Of a stretch of DNA of 64,000 nt, positions 33,058 through 42,191 are shown piece after piece. The notes below the pieces were generated by a model. The model searched no databases, was not told the DNA's origin, and saw only the letters and a program-made list of their open reading frames with translations. The stretch's first letter is position 1; every line of letters begins with the position of its first letter. This stretch comes from Phycisphaerales bacterium. Its GTDB lineage: Bacteria > Planctomycetota > Phycisphaerae > Phycisphaerales > UBA1924. The translations under genes and the position numbers were made by a program. The stretch lies in assembly GCA_029260515.1 (NCBI GenBank), contig JAJDDC010000060.1, positions 62,001 to 126,000 on the forward strand, written 5' to 3'.

Positions 33058-33774
33058 ATGGCGCCCCCGACCGAGCCCGGACCGGGACACGACCCGCACG
33101 CCCTGCCCGGGCGCACGATCGTCCGCGACGAGTTCGACGACGCGCTCGACGCCGCGGGCTCGGACCTGTACACGCACGCGACAGAGTGCGTCCGAGCGTT
33201 CGGCGATTTCCATCTCGCCCTGAGCGTGGGCGATCTCCAGGACCGCCTGTACGTCCGCCTCATGGTGGACCCCAAGTTCCGCGACCTGCCCTGGGCGCGT
33301 ACCCACCTCTGGCTCGCCAGCGAGGGCGCCTGTTCACCCGCGTCGCCCGGCTCGGCGTACTCGGCGCTCCGCGAGACCCTCGTCGATCACGCGGGGCTCC
33401 CGCTCGAGCAGGCCCACCCGATCGAGGGCGACCGGGCCGACGCGGCGGGCGCGTACGAGAACGAAATCCGCGAGACGCTCGCCTGGCGCGAGCCCGGGCA
33501 CGACCGCCTGGACTGCGTCGTGCTCGCCGCGGCGGGCGGGTCTATCGAGGGCTGGTCGGGGGGCGACGGCCCGGGCGACCTGGTCCGCAAGGACGCGGCC
33601 GATGGCGTGTGCCTCACCCGCCGCCTGGTCAACTCGGCCCGCCTGATCATCGTGCTCGCCTCGGGCGCGGGCGCCCGGGCGCCGCTGGACGCGCCCGCCC
33701 TGGGGTGCATTGGCCTCAAGCCGATAGGGGGCGCCCTGAACTGGTATCTCGACTCGGACGCCGTCGGCGCGTAA
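33058..33774 (+). CDS. pgl: 6-phosphogluconolactonase
   Basis: 238 residues. Hydrolyses 6-phosphogluconolactone in the oxidative pentose phosphate pathway. The family blocks are present: L-A-L-S-V-G-D near residue 60 for the usual L-S-G-G phosphate loop, T-H-L-W-L-A-S-E-G for the usual F-W-x-D-E-R block, S-A-Y-S-A-L-R-E-T-L, and D-C-V-V-L-A-A. Some of these differ from the textbook forms, so activity should not be taken for granted. The start is the ATG at 33058; it diverges from thiE with 43 bases between. Confidence 0.78.
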   Translation: MAPPTEPGPGHDPHALPGRTIVRDEFDDALDAAGSDLYTHATECVRAFGDFHLALSVGDLQDRLYVRLMVDPKFRDLPWARTHLWLASEGACSPASPGSAYSALRETLVDHAGLPLEQAHPIEGDRADAAGAYENEIRETLAWREPGHDRLDCVVLAAAGGSIEGWSGGDGPGDLVRKDAADGVCLTRRLVNSARLIIVLASGAGARAPLDAPALGCIGLKPIGGALNWYLDSDAVGA

Positions 33775-33782
33775 GACCTTGC

Positions 33783-34631
33783 GTGCCCACGCTGTCGATC
33801 ACACCCAACGAACGCGTCACGTTCCGCGTCCACCACGAGGACGCGGACCTGCTGGTGGTCGAGAAGCCCGCCCGGGTGGTCAGCAGCCCGGGGATCGGGC
33901 ACGAGCACGACACGCTGCTCAATGGCCTGTTCGCCAAATACGCCGGTCGATTGCAGAACCTGGGCGCGTCCCGTGACTTCGGGATGCTCCACCGCCTGGA
34001 CCGCGAGACGAGTGGGCTGCTCGCCGTCGCGCTCAGCGCCGACGCGTACGACGCGATGCGTGCCGCGTTCAAGGCCCGCGAGGTCCGCAAGTTCTACTGG
34101 GCGCTCACGGGCAAGGCGCCCGGCGACGAGACCGGGGTGATCCGGCGCCCGATCATCGAGGTCGTGCGGCGAAAGGACAGGTTCACGTCGCGGAAGCTGG
34201 CGCGTGTCTCGGTCGCGGGCAAGCCGGCGCTGACGGCCTACCGCGTGCTCGAGGCGAGCGAGCTGGGAGCCCTGCTCGAGGCCAGGACCGTGACCGGGCG
34301 CCTGCACCAGGTCCGCGTGCACCTCAAGCTCATCGGCGCGCCGATCCTGGGCGACGAGGACTACGCGCCCAAGGCGGTCGCGGGCGCCGCCCCTCGCCTG
34401 GCGCTGCACGCACACCGCCTCGCGTTCGACCACCCGATCACGGGCGAGCCCATCGATGTGCGCACAAAGTGGCCCGTCGATCTCAAGACCACGCTCCGAC
34501 GTCTGGGCCTGTCTCGACCGGACCTGCCCGGCTCCGGAGCGGACGCGTCAGGCGAGGGCGGCGATGAAGTCGGCGGCGATCCGGTCGGCGGCGAGGATCC
34601 CGGCGTCGGTGAGCACCCACCGACCGCCTGA
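33783..34631 (+). CDS. RluA-family pseudouridine synthase
   Basis: 282 residues from GTG. Converts uridine to pseudouridine in rRNA or tRNA. The catalytic Asp is in L-H-R-L-D-R-E-T-S-G-L-L near residue 75. G-R-L-H-Q-V-R-V-H-L and P-I-L-G-D-E-D-Y follow in the family order. There is no S4 domain. The last 28 codons (rich in D, G, E and P) overlap the 3' end of hemW on the opposite strand, so the tail is read from DNA that also encodes the HemW C-terminus. The target site cannot be predicted. Confidence 0.9.
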   Translation: MPTLSITPNERVTFRVHHEDADLLVVEKPARVVSSPGIGHEHDTLLNGLFAKYAGRLQNLGASRDFGMLHRLDRETSGLLAVALSADAYDAMRAAFKAREVRKFYWALTGKAPGDETGVIRRPIIEVVRRKDRFTSRKLARVSVAGKPALTAYRVLEASELGALLEARTVTGRLHQVRVHLKLIGAPILGDEDYAPKAVAGAAPRLALHAHRLAFDHPITGEPIDVRTKWPVDLKTTLRRLGLSRPDLPGSGADASGEGGDEVGGDPVGGEDPGVGEHPPTA

Positions 34632-35807
34632 CGGGTCCAGCCTCCCCTCGCGCTCCCACTTGCCCGCGATCGTCTCCAAGCGTCCGGCGGTCTGCGGCCC
34701 GATCCCGCCCGCCCGGGCCAGGATCATCGCCGAATCGAGCCCCTCGCGCAGGCGCAGGCCCGAGAGCAGGCGCTCGGCCAGCGCCCGGCGATCGTCGGCC
34801 TCCTCCACGTCCACCACCGGCGCGAACCCACCCTCGCTGGGGGCGAGGTACGTGTCCAGGCGCGGCGTGTTCTTCCAGCGCCACCCCGCGACGTGACCCG
34901 AGGCGCTGGGCCCGCACGCGAGCCACTGCTCCTGGCGCCAGTACGCGAGGTTGTGCCGACACTCCTTGCCGGGGCGCGCATAATTGCTCACCTCGTACCG
35001 CTCGAACCCGCGCGCGCTCAGGTGGTCAACGCACAGCTCGTACATGTCCGCCTCGAGATCCTCGTCGGCGCGCACGAAGTCGCCCCGGTTCAGGCGGGCG
35101 GTCATCGCGGTTCCGGGCTCGTAGGTCAGCGCGTAGCACGAGAGGTGCTCGGTGCCCAGCGAAAGGGCGGTGTCCATGTCCGTGCGCCACTCGTCGAGCG
35201 TCTGGCCCGGGATCGCGAAGATGAGGTCCACCGAGACGCGATCGATGCCCGCGGCACGCGCAAGCCCCGCCGCGCGTGCGACGTTGTCGGGGTCGTGCCA
35301 GCGTTCGAGGGTCTTGAGGTGGCGCGGGTCGAAGGACTGGGCGCCCATCGAGATCCGGTTGACGCCTCCCTCGACGAGCACATCGAAGAGCTCGGGCGTC
35401 GCCGTCTCGGGGTTGCACTCGACGCTGAACTCGCCCGAGCCGTCATGGATGAGCGAAAGGTCGTACCGGGAGTCCAGCACGGCGAGCAGCGAGCGCCAGA
35501 GATCGGGCCGGAGCAGTGTCGGCGTGCCCCCGCCGACGAAGATCGTGCGCAGGGGCGCGGGCGCCCAGGGCGAGACCGCGTCGAGCTCGTGCTCGAGGCG
35601 CTCGGCGAAGGCCCTCTGCCGGTCCTGGCGATCGACGATCGAGTAGAAGTCGCAGTAGTGACACTTGTGCGCACAAAACGGGATATGGACGTAGAGCGAT
35701 CGGACGGGATCAAGCCCGGGCGCCGACGGGTCGATGGCCCGGAGCGGGTGGGCCGGCGCCCGGGGCGGGCGTTGCTCGGGCAGTGATATGGCGATATTGT
35801 GCGGCAT
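34548..35807 (-). CDS. hemW: Radical SAM heme chaperone HemW
   Basis: 419 residues. Binds heme and an iron-sulphur cluster; formerly annotated as oxygen-independent coproporphyrinogen oxidase. The cluster cysteines are C45, C49 and C52 in I-P-F-C-A-H-K-C-H-Y-C-D-F-Y. F-V-G-G-G-T-P-T-L-L and S-V-E-C-N-P-E-T follow, and the C-terminal HemW domain contains Y-E-V-S-N-Y-A-R-P-G. A proline-rich leader of about 35 residues precedes the usual start. Its 3' end overlaps the RluA-family gene by 84 bases tail to tail. Confidence 0.92.
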   Translation of the reverse strand: MPHNIAISLPEQRPPRAPAHPLRAIDPSAPGLDPVRSLYVHIPFCAHKCHYCDFYSIVDRQDRQRAFAERLEHELDAVSPWAPAPLRTIFVGGGTPTLLRPDLWRSLLAVLDSRYDLSLIHDGSGEFSVECNPETATPELFDVLVEGGVNRISMGAQSFDPRHLKTLERWHDPDNVARAAGLARAAGIDRVSVDLIFAIPGQTLDEWRTDMDTALSLGTEHLSCYALTYEPGTAMTARLNRGDFVRADEDLEADMYELCVDHLSARGFERYEVSNYARPGKECRHNLAYWRQEQWLACGPSASGHVAGWRWKNTPRLDTYLAPSEGGFAPVVDVEEADDRRALAERLLSGLRLREGLDSAMILARAGGIGPQTAGRLETIAGKWEREGRLDPSGGRWVLTDAGILAADRIAADFIAALA

Positions 35808-35908
35808 CGCGCGGGACCCGCCTGCGCGGGGGAGGGGAGGCGGAATCGTCCCCCTCCGGGACAACGACTCCCGGTACAGGCTGGCGTCAGACGGAAGGAT
35901 AGACCCGC

Positions 35909-36403
35909 GTGCAAGTGGTGCTGGTTCGAGTCACGGAGGACGGGCGGACGCAGTCGCTGGTGCTCAAGCACGACCGGACCGTGATCGGGCGCCAGACGGA
36001 CTGCGAGGTGCGGGTGCCCACGCCCGGGATCTCCAGGCACCACTGCGAGATCCTCATCGACGACGACAACGCGACTGTGCGAGACCTGGGCTCGAGCAAC
36101 GGGACCTGGGTGAACCAGGACCGTGTGGAGAGCCACGAGCTCAAGGCGGGCGATCTGATCTCGCTTGGCAAGCACGTGTTCGTCATCCGGATCGACGGGG
36201 CGCCCGAGGAGATCGACGCGGTCGCGTGCTACGAGGACGGCATGCCCGATCGGGGTGACGAGCCCGAGCCGCCCCGGGTCAAGCAGAGCGGCCCGCCGCC
36301 GACCGCCTCCCAGGGGAGCCTGGCGGACAGCGGCGACTCGAGCGTCTTTGACTTCGACTTCGACATCTCGGACGAGGACGAGGACGACCAGCCACCGCTG
36401 TAG
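35909..36403 (+). CDS. FHA-domain protein with acidic tail
   Basis: 164 residues from GTG; GGAAGGAT lies 9 bases upstream. The forkhead-associated domain (about 20-95) has the phosphothreonine-binding set V-I-G-R-Q, G-I-S-R-H-H-C, and S-S-N-G-T-W-V-N. The last 60 residues are low in complexity and end with D-F-D-F-D-I-S-D-E-D-E-D-D. It is likely a reader of Ser/Thr kinase signalling; no kinase gene is next to it. It converges on a small zinc-ribbon gene. Confidence 0.92.
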   Translation: MQVVLVRVTEDGRTQSLVLKHDRTVIGRQTDCEVRVPTPGISRHHCEILIDDDNATVRDLGSSNGTWVNQDRVESHELKAGDLISLGKHVFVIRIDGAPEEIDAVACYEDGMPDRGDEPEPPRVKQSGPPPTASQGSLADSGDSSVFDFDFDISDEDEDDQPPL

Positions 36404-36438
36404 GCGGGCGTTCGGTGCGAACGATCAAGACTGTGTGA

Positions 36439-38175
<1,737 letters not shown>

Positions 38176-38239
38176 GGTCGGGCGCCGAAACCTGGGCCTG
38201 GGCGAATCCCAAGCAGGGGGTGGCCGTGGAGAGGGTCGA

Positions 38240-39136
38240 ATGACGACGGACGTTGGGAGAGAGACCGGGGTACAGGCGAGCGCGTCGTTGTTCGCCGACG
38301 ACCCGGAGGCGGCTGCGGCGCTGGCGCGGATGCGCCGGGTCAACCCGCGGGCCGAGCCCGAGAAGGTATTGCCCGACGTCAACCCGGCGCGGATCCCCCG
38401 GCATATCGCGGTGATCATGGACGGCAACGGGCGGTGGGCCGAGCAGCGGGGCTTCCCGCGGATCTTTGGGCACCGCAACGGGGCGATCGCGGTTCGCGAG
38501 ACGGTCGAGATGTGCGGGCGACTGGGCGTCGAGGTGCTGACGCTGTACTCGTTCAGCGCCGAGAACTGGAAACGCCCCAAGGACGAGATCGACGCGCTGA
38601 TGCAGCTGTGCGTGACGTACTGCGACGGCGAGCGGGAGAAGCTCGTCGAAGAGAACATCCGCGTGCGTGTGCTCGGGCGGGTCGGCGAGCTGCCCGAGGA
38701 GGCCCGCGACGCGATCGGGCGACTGGAGCGGGCGACGCAGGCGTGCACGGGGCCAACGCTCTGCCTGGCGCTCAACTACGGCTCGCGGGCCGAGATGATC
38801 GACGCGATCCGGTCTGCAGCCCGCGACGTCCGAGACGGGAGGCTCGACCCGGACGCGATCGACGAGGGCGCCATCGCCGACCGCCTGTATACCGCGGGCA
38901 TCCCGGACCCGGACCTGCTCGTCCGCACCGCCGGCGAGATGCGGGTGAGCAACTTCCTGCTCTGGCAGATCAGCTACGCCGAGTTGTACGTGACCGAGAC
39001 GCTCTGGCCCGATTTTGACGGGGCCAGTGTCTGCGAGGCGGTCCGGGCGTACGCCTCGCGCCGGAGGCGGTTCGGGGGCCTGGACGCCAGCGACGAGGCG
39101 GACGCCGAAGCCGGGGGCGAGGAGCCGGCGGGCTGA
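38240..39136 (+). CDS. uppS: Isoprenyl transferase (undecaprenyl diphosphate synthase)
   Basis: 298 residues. A cis-prenyl transferase making the lipid carrier for cell-wall sugars. The catalytic Asp is D61 in A-V-I-M-D-G-N-G-R-W-A; L-Y-S-F-S-A-E-N-W-K-R-P follows, and D-L-L-V-R-T-A-G-E-M-R-V-S-N-F-L-L-W-Q near the C-terminus binds diphosphate. A non-conserved N-terminal extension of about 50 residues and a charged tail make it longer than the usual 250. It is followed by cdsA, the common order in bacteria. Confidence 0.96.
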   Translation: MTTDVGRETGVQASASLFADDPEAAAALARMRRVNPRAEPEKVLPDVNPARIPRHIAVIMDGNGRWAEQRGFPRIFGHRNGAIAVRETVEMCGRLGVEVLTLYSFSAENWKRPKDEIDALMQLCVTYCDGEREKLVEENIRVRVLGRVGELPEEARDAIGRLERATQACTGPTLCLALNYGSRAEMIDAIRSAARDVRDGRLDPDAIDEGAIADRLYTAGIPDPDLLVRTAGEMRVSNFLLWQISYAELYVTETLWPDFDGASVCEAVRAYASRRRRFGGLDASDEADAEAGGEEPAG

Positions 39137-39179
39137 CGAGGCGTACCCGGGGTGAGGCGCGACACGGGGTGTCCGCCGC

Positions 39180-39185
39180 TACGCT
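39180..39185 (+). promoter_or_regulatory. -10-like box for cdsA
   Basis: TACGCT ends 8 bases before GTG 39194. It supports that start over the in-frame GTG at 39152. Confidence 0.4.
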
Positions 39186-39193
39186 TGTCGCCC

Positions 39194-40123
39194 GTGCTCC
39201 GCCAACGACTCGTGCTCGGCCCGCTCCTGATCGCGCTGCTGCTGGCGGGCGTGTGGTGCGATGAGTGGCTCGACGGTCGGGCGGCGCCCGGGTGGCTGGC
39301 CGATCTCATCGGCCGCGAGACGTACCCGCCGGGGGTGCTGGTCTTCATCGTGGTGCTTCTGCTGGCGTTGCTCGCCGGGCGCGAGCTGGCCCGTCTGCTG
39401 CGGGGCGTGGGGATCGAGGCCTCGACGGTCGTGACCTGCGTCCTTGCCGCGACGGGCGTGTGCGTGACCTCGCTCGTGCCCGCCGGCACGGGCGGGGGGG
39501 GCGTGCTGACGGGCATGGCGATCGCCAACGGCGTGACCGTGCTGGCGATGCTCGGCTCGCTGGCGGTCTATGCCAGGCGCCAGAACCCGAAGGGGATGGT
39601 CGCGGCGGGCGGCGGGGCGCTGCTCGCGTATGTCTACATCGGGGTGCTGCTGGGCTTCCTGTGTGCGCTGCGGCGGGAGCACTCGGCCTGGGTGCTGCTC
39701 TGGGTGCTGCTGACGACCAAGTCTTCCGACATCGGGGCGTACTTCGTCGGGCGTGCGATCGGTCGGCACAAGCTGGCGCTGTGGCTGAGCCCGGGCAAGA
39801 CGTGGGAAGGGCTGGGCGGGGGGATGGCTTTCGCGGCTCTCGTGGGGGGGGCGGGCGCACTGGCGCTGGCGGCTCTTGTTCCGGCCGGCGCCGAGGTCCC
39901 GGCGTGGTGGGGGGGCGCGATCGCCGGGGCGTTGTTCGCGGTGATCGGGCAGCTCGGGGATCTGGTCGCCAGCGTGCTCAAGCGGGACGCGGGTGTGAAA
40001 GACTCGGGGACGTCGCTGCCGGGATTCGGGGGGGTGCTGGACGTGATCGACTCGCCGATGGTGGTGGGGGCGGCGGCGTTCTGGTGGCTGCGTACAGGGA
40101 TCGGGGTGGTCGGCGCCGGATGA
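39194..40123 (+). CDS. cdsA: Phosphatidate cytidylyltransferase
   Basis: 309 residues, about eight transmembrane helices. Makes CDP-diacylglycerol from phosphatidate and CTP. T-T-K-S-S-D-I-G-A-Y-F and P-G-K-T-W-E-G are present. The family signature reads S-V-L-K-R-D-A-G-V-K-D-S-G then L-P-G-F-G-G-V-L-D-V-I-D-S: the two metal-binding Asp and the K-D remain, but the usual P-G-H-G-G and D-R-x-D are P-G-F-G-G and D-V-I-D. N-terminus V-L-R-Q-R-L-V-L-G-P is typical, which with the upstream box favours GTG 39194 over GTG 39152. Confidence 0.93.
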   Translation: MLRQRLVLGPLLIALLLAGVWCDEWLDGRAAPGWLADLIGRETYPPGVLVFIVVLLLALLAGRELARLLRGVGIEASTVVTCVLAATGVCVTSLVPAGTGGGGVLTGMAIANGVTVLAMLGSLAVYARRQNPKGMVAAGGGALLAYVYIGVLLGFLCALRREHSAWVLLWVLLTTKSSDIGAYFVGRAIGRHKLALWLSPGKTWEGLGGGMAFAALVGGAGALALAALVPAGAEVPAWWGGAIAGALFAVIGQLGDLVASVLKRDAGVKDSGTSLPGFGGVLDVIDSPMVVGAAAFWWLRTGIGVVGAG

Positions 40124-40149
40124 GCGCGTTCGGGGGTGGGCATGGGTGC

Positions 40150-40155
40150 TACACT
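40150..40155 (+). promoter_or_regulatory. -10-like box upstream of the coiled-coil zinc-ribbon gene
   Basis: TACACT, 46 bases before the ATG at 40202. A GGAGGG ribosome site lies just before that ATG, so this gene would have a short normal leader. Confidence 0.4.
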
Positions 40156-40201
40156 CGGACATGGACGACGAGAGACGCGGCTCGGCGCTGCTGGAGGGTG
40201 C

Positions 40202-40960
40202 ATGACGGTCACCGGGAAGTTGGTTCGGGTCTACCAGGTGGACAAGCAGATCCGCGGTCTCCGCAGCCGCCTGACCGCCGCGGAGCGTTTCCTGAACGAG
40301 CAGACACGTGTGCTGGGTGAGTTGGCGACGCGCAAGACCGCGGTCGATGGTCAGCTCCGCCAGATCACCGCCAGCGCGTCCAACGAGGAGGGCGAGGTCG
40401 CCCGGATCACCGGGCGTGTCGAAGAGCTCCGCGAGCGGATGAACAACGCCCGCACCAACAAGGAATACAAGGCCCTGCTCACCGAGGTGAACACGCTCAA
40501 GGAGCAGCGTGGCACGCACGAGGACGGGGCGATCTCCCGGCTCGAGCAGATCGACAAGCTCAAGGCACAGCAGGCCGAGATCGAGTCGCAGCACACCGAG
40601 CGGACGCGGATGCGCGAGGTCGCCGAGAGCGAGCGTCGGGAGCGCGCCGACGAGATCAAGGACCGGCTTGAGGCGCTCGAGGCGGAGCGCGAGCAGGTCG
40701 TCGCCGACGTGCCGGGCGAGGTGCTCCGGGCGTACGAGGAGCTCGTCGAGCAGCGTGAGGACGAGGCGATGGCGCCGATCGAGATCGCCGACCGCAAGCG
40801 TCACGAGTTCACCTGCGGCTCGTGCATGATGACGCTGCCGATCGAATCGATGAGCGCCCTGCTCAGCCACGGCAGCCTGACGCGGTGTGTCAGTTGCGGG
40901 TGCATCCTCTACCTCGAGGAAAACACCCGCGAATCGATGACGGCGAAGGCGAAGAAGTAA
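40202..40960 (+). CDS. Coiled-coil protein with C4 zinc ribbon (DUF164-like)
   Basis: 252 residues. A long coiled coil (about residues 5-190, heptads rich in E, R, K, L and A) is followed by a ribbon F-T-C-G-S-C-M-M-T-L-P ... L-T-R-C-V-S-C-G-C-I-L-Y. N-N-A-R-T-N-K-E-Y-K-A-L-L-T-E-V near residue 85 is the conserved hairpin turn of the pfam02591 family. Members have been linked to nucleic-acid-associated roles, but no biochemical function is settled. Ribosome site GGAGGG. A terminator follows. Confidence 0.88.
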   Translation: MTVTGKLVRVYQVDKQIRGLRSRLTAAERFLNEQTRVLGELATRKTAVDGQLRQITASASNEEGEVARITGRVEELRERMNNARTNKEYKALLTEVNTLKEQRGTHEDGAISRLEQIDKLKAQQAEIESQHTERTRMREVAESERRERADEIKDRLEALEAEREQVVADVPGEVLRAYEELVEQREDEAMAPIEIADRKRHEFTCGSCMMTLPIESMSALLSHGSLTRCVSCGCILYLEENTRESMTAKAKK

Positions 40961-40998
40961 GACGGCGGATCGGCGGGTCGTGAGATCGGCGGATCTTC

Positions 40999-41026
40999 AG
41001 GTCGGGGCGTCCCGGCCTGTTTTCTT
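40999..41026 (+). terminator. Intrinsic terminator after the coiled-coil zinc-ribbon gene
   Basis: AGGTCGGG pairs with CCCGGCCT (one T-G pair, GCGT loop) and is followed by GTTTTCTTG. It sits between convergent genes. Confidence 0.65.
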
Positions 41027-41056
41027 GCGCTCTTCTCGTGGCCGGCGTGGCATACC

Positions 41057-42127
41057 TCAGAACAGGGCGTCGGATTTTTCGCCCGCGCCCGTGACCGCGA
41101 CGGTGGAGGGCAGGCCCAGGTGGTCGGCGGCCGCCCGGGTCAGGGCCCGCCCGCGCCGCGTCCGGGCCAGGAACGCGATCTGCAGGAGGTACGGCTCGAC
41201 GACGTCCTCGAGTGTGCCCGCGTCCTCGTTCATGGTGGCGGCGATGGTTTCGAGGCCGACGGGCCCGCCGTCGTAGACAGTGCCGATCGTCCGCAGATAC
41301 GCGCGGTCCAGGTCGTCGAGACCAAGGTCGTCCACGCCCTCGAGGGCGAGCGCGTCGTCCACGAGAGGGGGCGAGAGGGCGCCGCCCGCGCGGACGAGCG
41401 CGAAGTCGCGGACGCGGCGCAGCAGGCGGTTGGCGATCCGCGGCGTGCCCCGCGAGCGGTCGGCGATCCGCGCCAGAGCCCCGTCGTCGGCGTCGTCCAC
41501 GCCCAGCAGGCCGCACGAACGCTTGAGGATCGAGAGCAGGTCGTCGGTCGAGTAGTAGCGGAGGTGGTGGGCCAGCCCGAAGCGCGAGCGGAGGGGCGCC
41601 GAGAGAAGCCCGGCGCGGGTCGTCGCGCCGATGAGCGTGAACGGCTCGCAGCGGATCTCGACGGTCCGGGCGTTGAGACCCGTGTCGAGGCAGATGTCGA
41701 TCTTGAAGTCCTCCATCGCCGGGTAGATGAACTCCTCGACGGCGATGGGCAGGCGGTGGATCTCGTCGATGAACAGGACGTCGCCCTGTTCCAGGCGTGT
41801 CAGTGCGGCGACGAGGTCGGTGCCCCTTGCCAGCGCGGGGCCCGAGGTGGTGTACAGGCGGGCGCCCATCTCCTTGGCGATGACGTGCGCGAGCGTGGTC
41901 TTGCCAAGCCCTGGCGGGCCGTGGAGCAGGACGTGCTCGAGGGGGGGTGAATCGGCGCCCGACGTTTCGCCTGTTGCCCGGGCCCGGACGGCCTCGAGTG
42001 CGATGGACAGGCGCTCGATAAGCTCCGGCTGCCCGACGTATTCACCGATCGACTCTGGGCGCAGGGCCCAGTTGGTGCGCTGCTCTCCCGGCGCCTCCGT
42101 GGGGGAGATGATGCGGTCCGTCGCCAT
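41057..42127 (-). CDS. ruvB: Holliday junction branch migration helicase RuvB
   Basis: 356 residues. Walker A G-P-P-G-L-G-K-T-T, Walker B D-V-L-F-I-D-E-I-H, sensor T-L-I-G-A-T-T-R-A-G and arginine finger region L-R-S-R-F-G are in order. The winged-helix C-terminus has G-G-P-V-G-L-E-T-I-A and E-D-V-V-E-P-Y-L-L-Q. Normal length. TACACT ends 8 bases before ATG. ruvA and ruvC are not adjacent. Confidence 0.97.
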   Translation of the reverse strand: MATDRIISPTEAPGEQRTNWALRPESIGEYVGQPELIERLSIALEAVRARATGETSGADSPPLEHVLLHGPPGLGKTTLAHVIAKEMGARLYTTSGPALARGTDLVAALTRLEQGDVLFIDEIHRLPIAVEEFIYPAMEDFKIDICLDTGLNARTVEIRCEPFTLIGATTRAGLLSAPLRSRFGLAHHLRYYSTDDLLSILKRSCGLLGVDDADDGALARIADRSRGTPRIANRLLRRVRDFALVRAGGALSPPLVDDALALEGVDDLGLDDLDRAYLRTIGTVYDGGPVGLETIAATMNEDAGTLEDVVEPYLLQIAFLARTRRGRALTRAAADHLGLPSTVAVTGAGEKSDALF

Positions 42128-42135
42128 CGCTTGTC

Positions 42136-42141
42136 AGTGTA
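42136..42141 (-). promoter_or_regulatory. -10-like box for ruvB
   Basis: TACACT on the minus strand, 8 bases before the ATG at 42127. Confidence 0.45.
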
Positions 42142-42191
42142 TCGGTCGGGTGTCGGTCCTGCGCTGATTCACGGCCTGCAACCGGGCAGCC

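Noticed and set aside
35924-35934. Second tRNA-like GGTTCGAGTC
   Set aside because: It is inside the FHA gene (L-V-R-V) with no cloverleaf around it.
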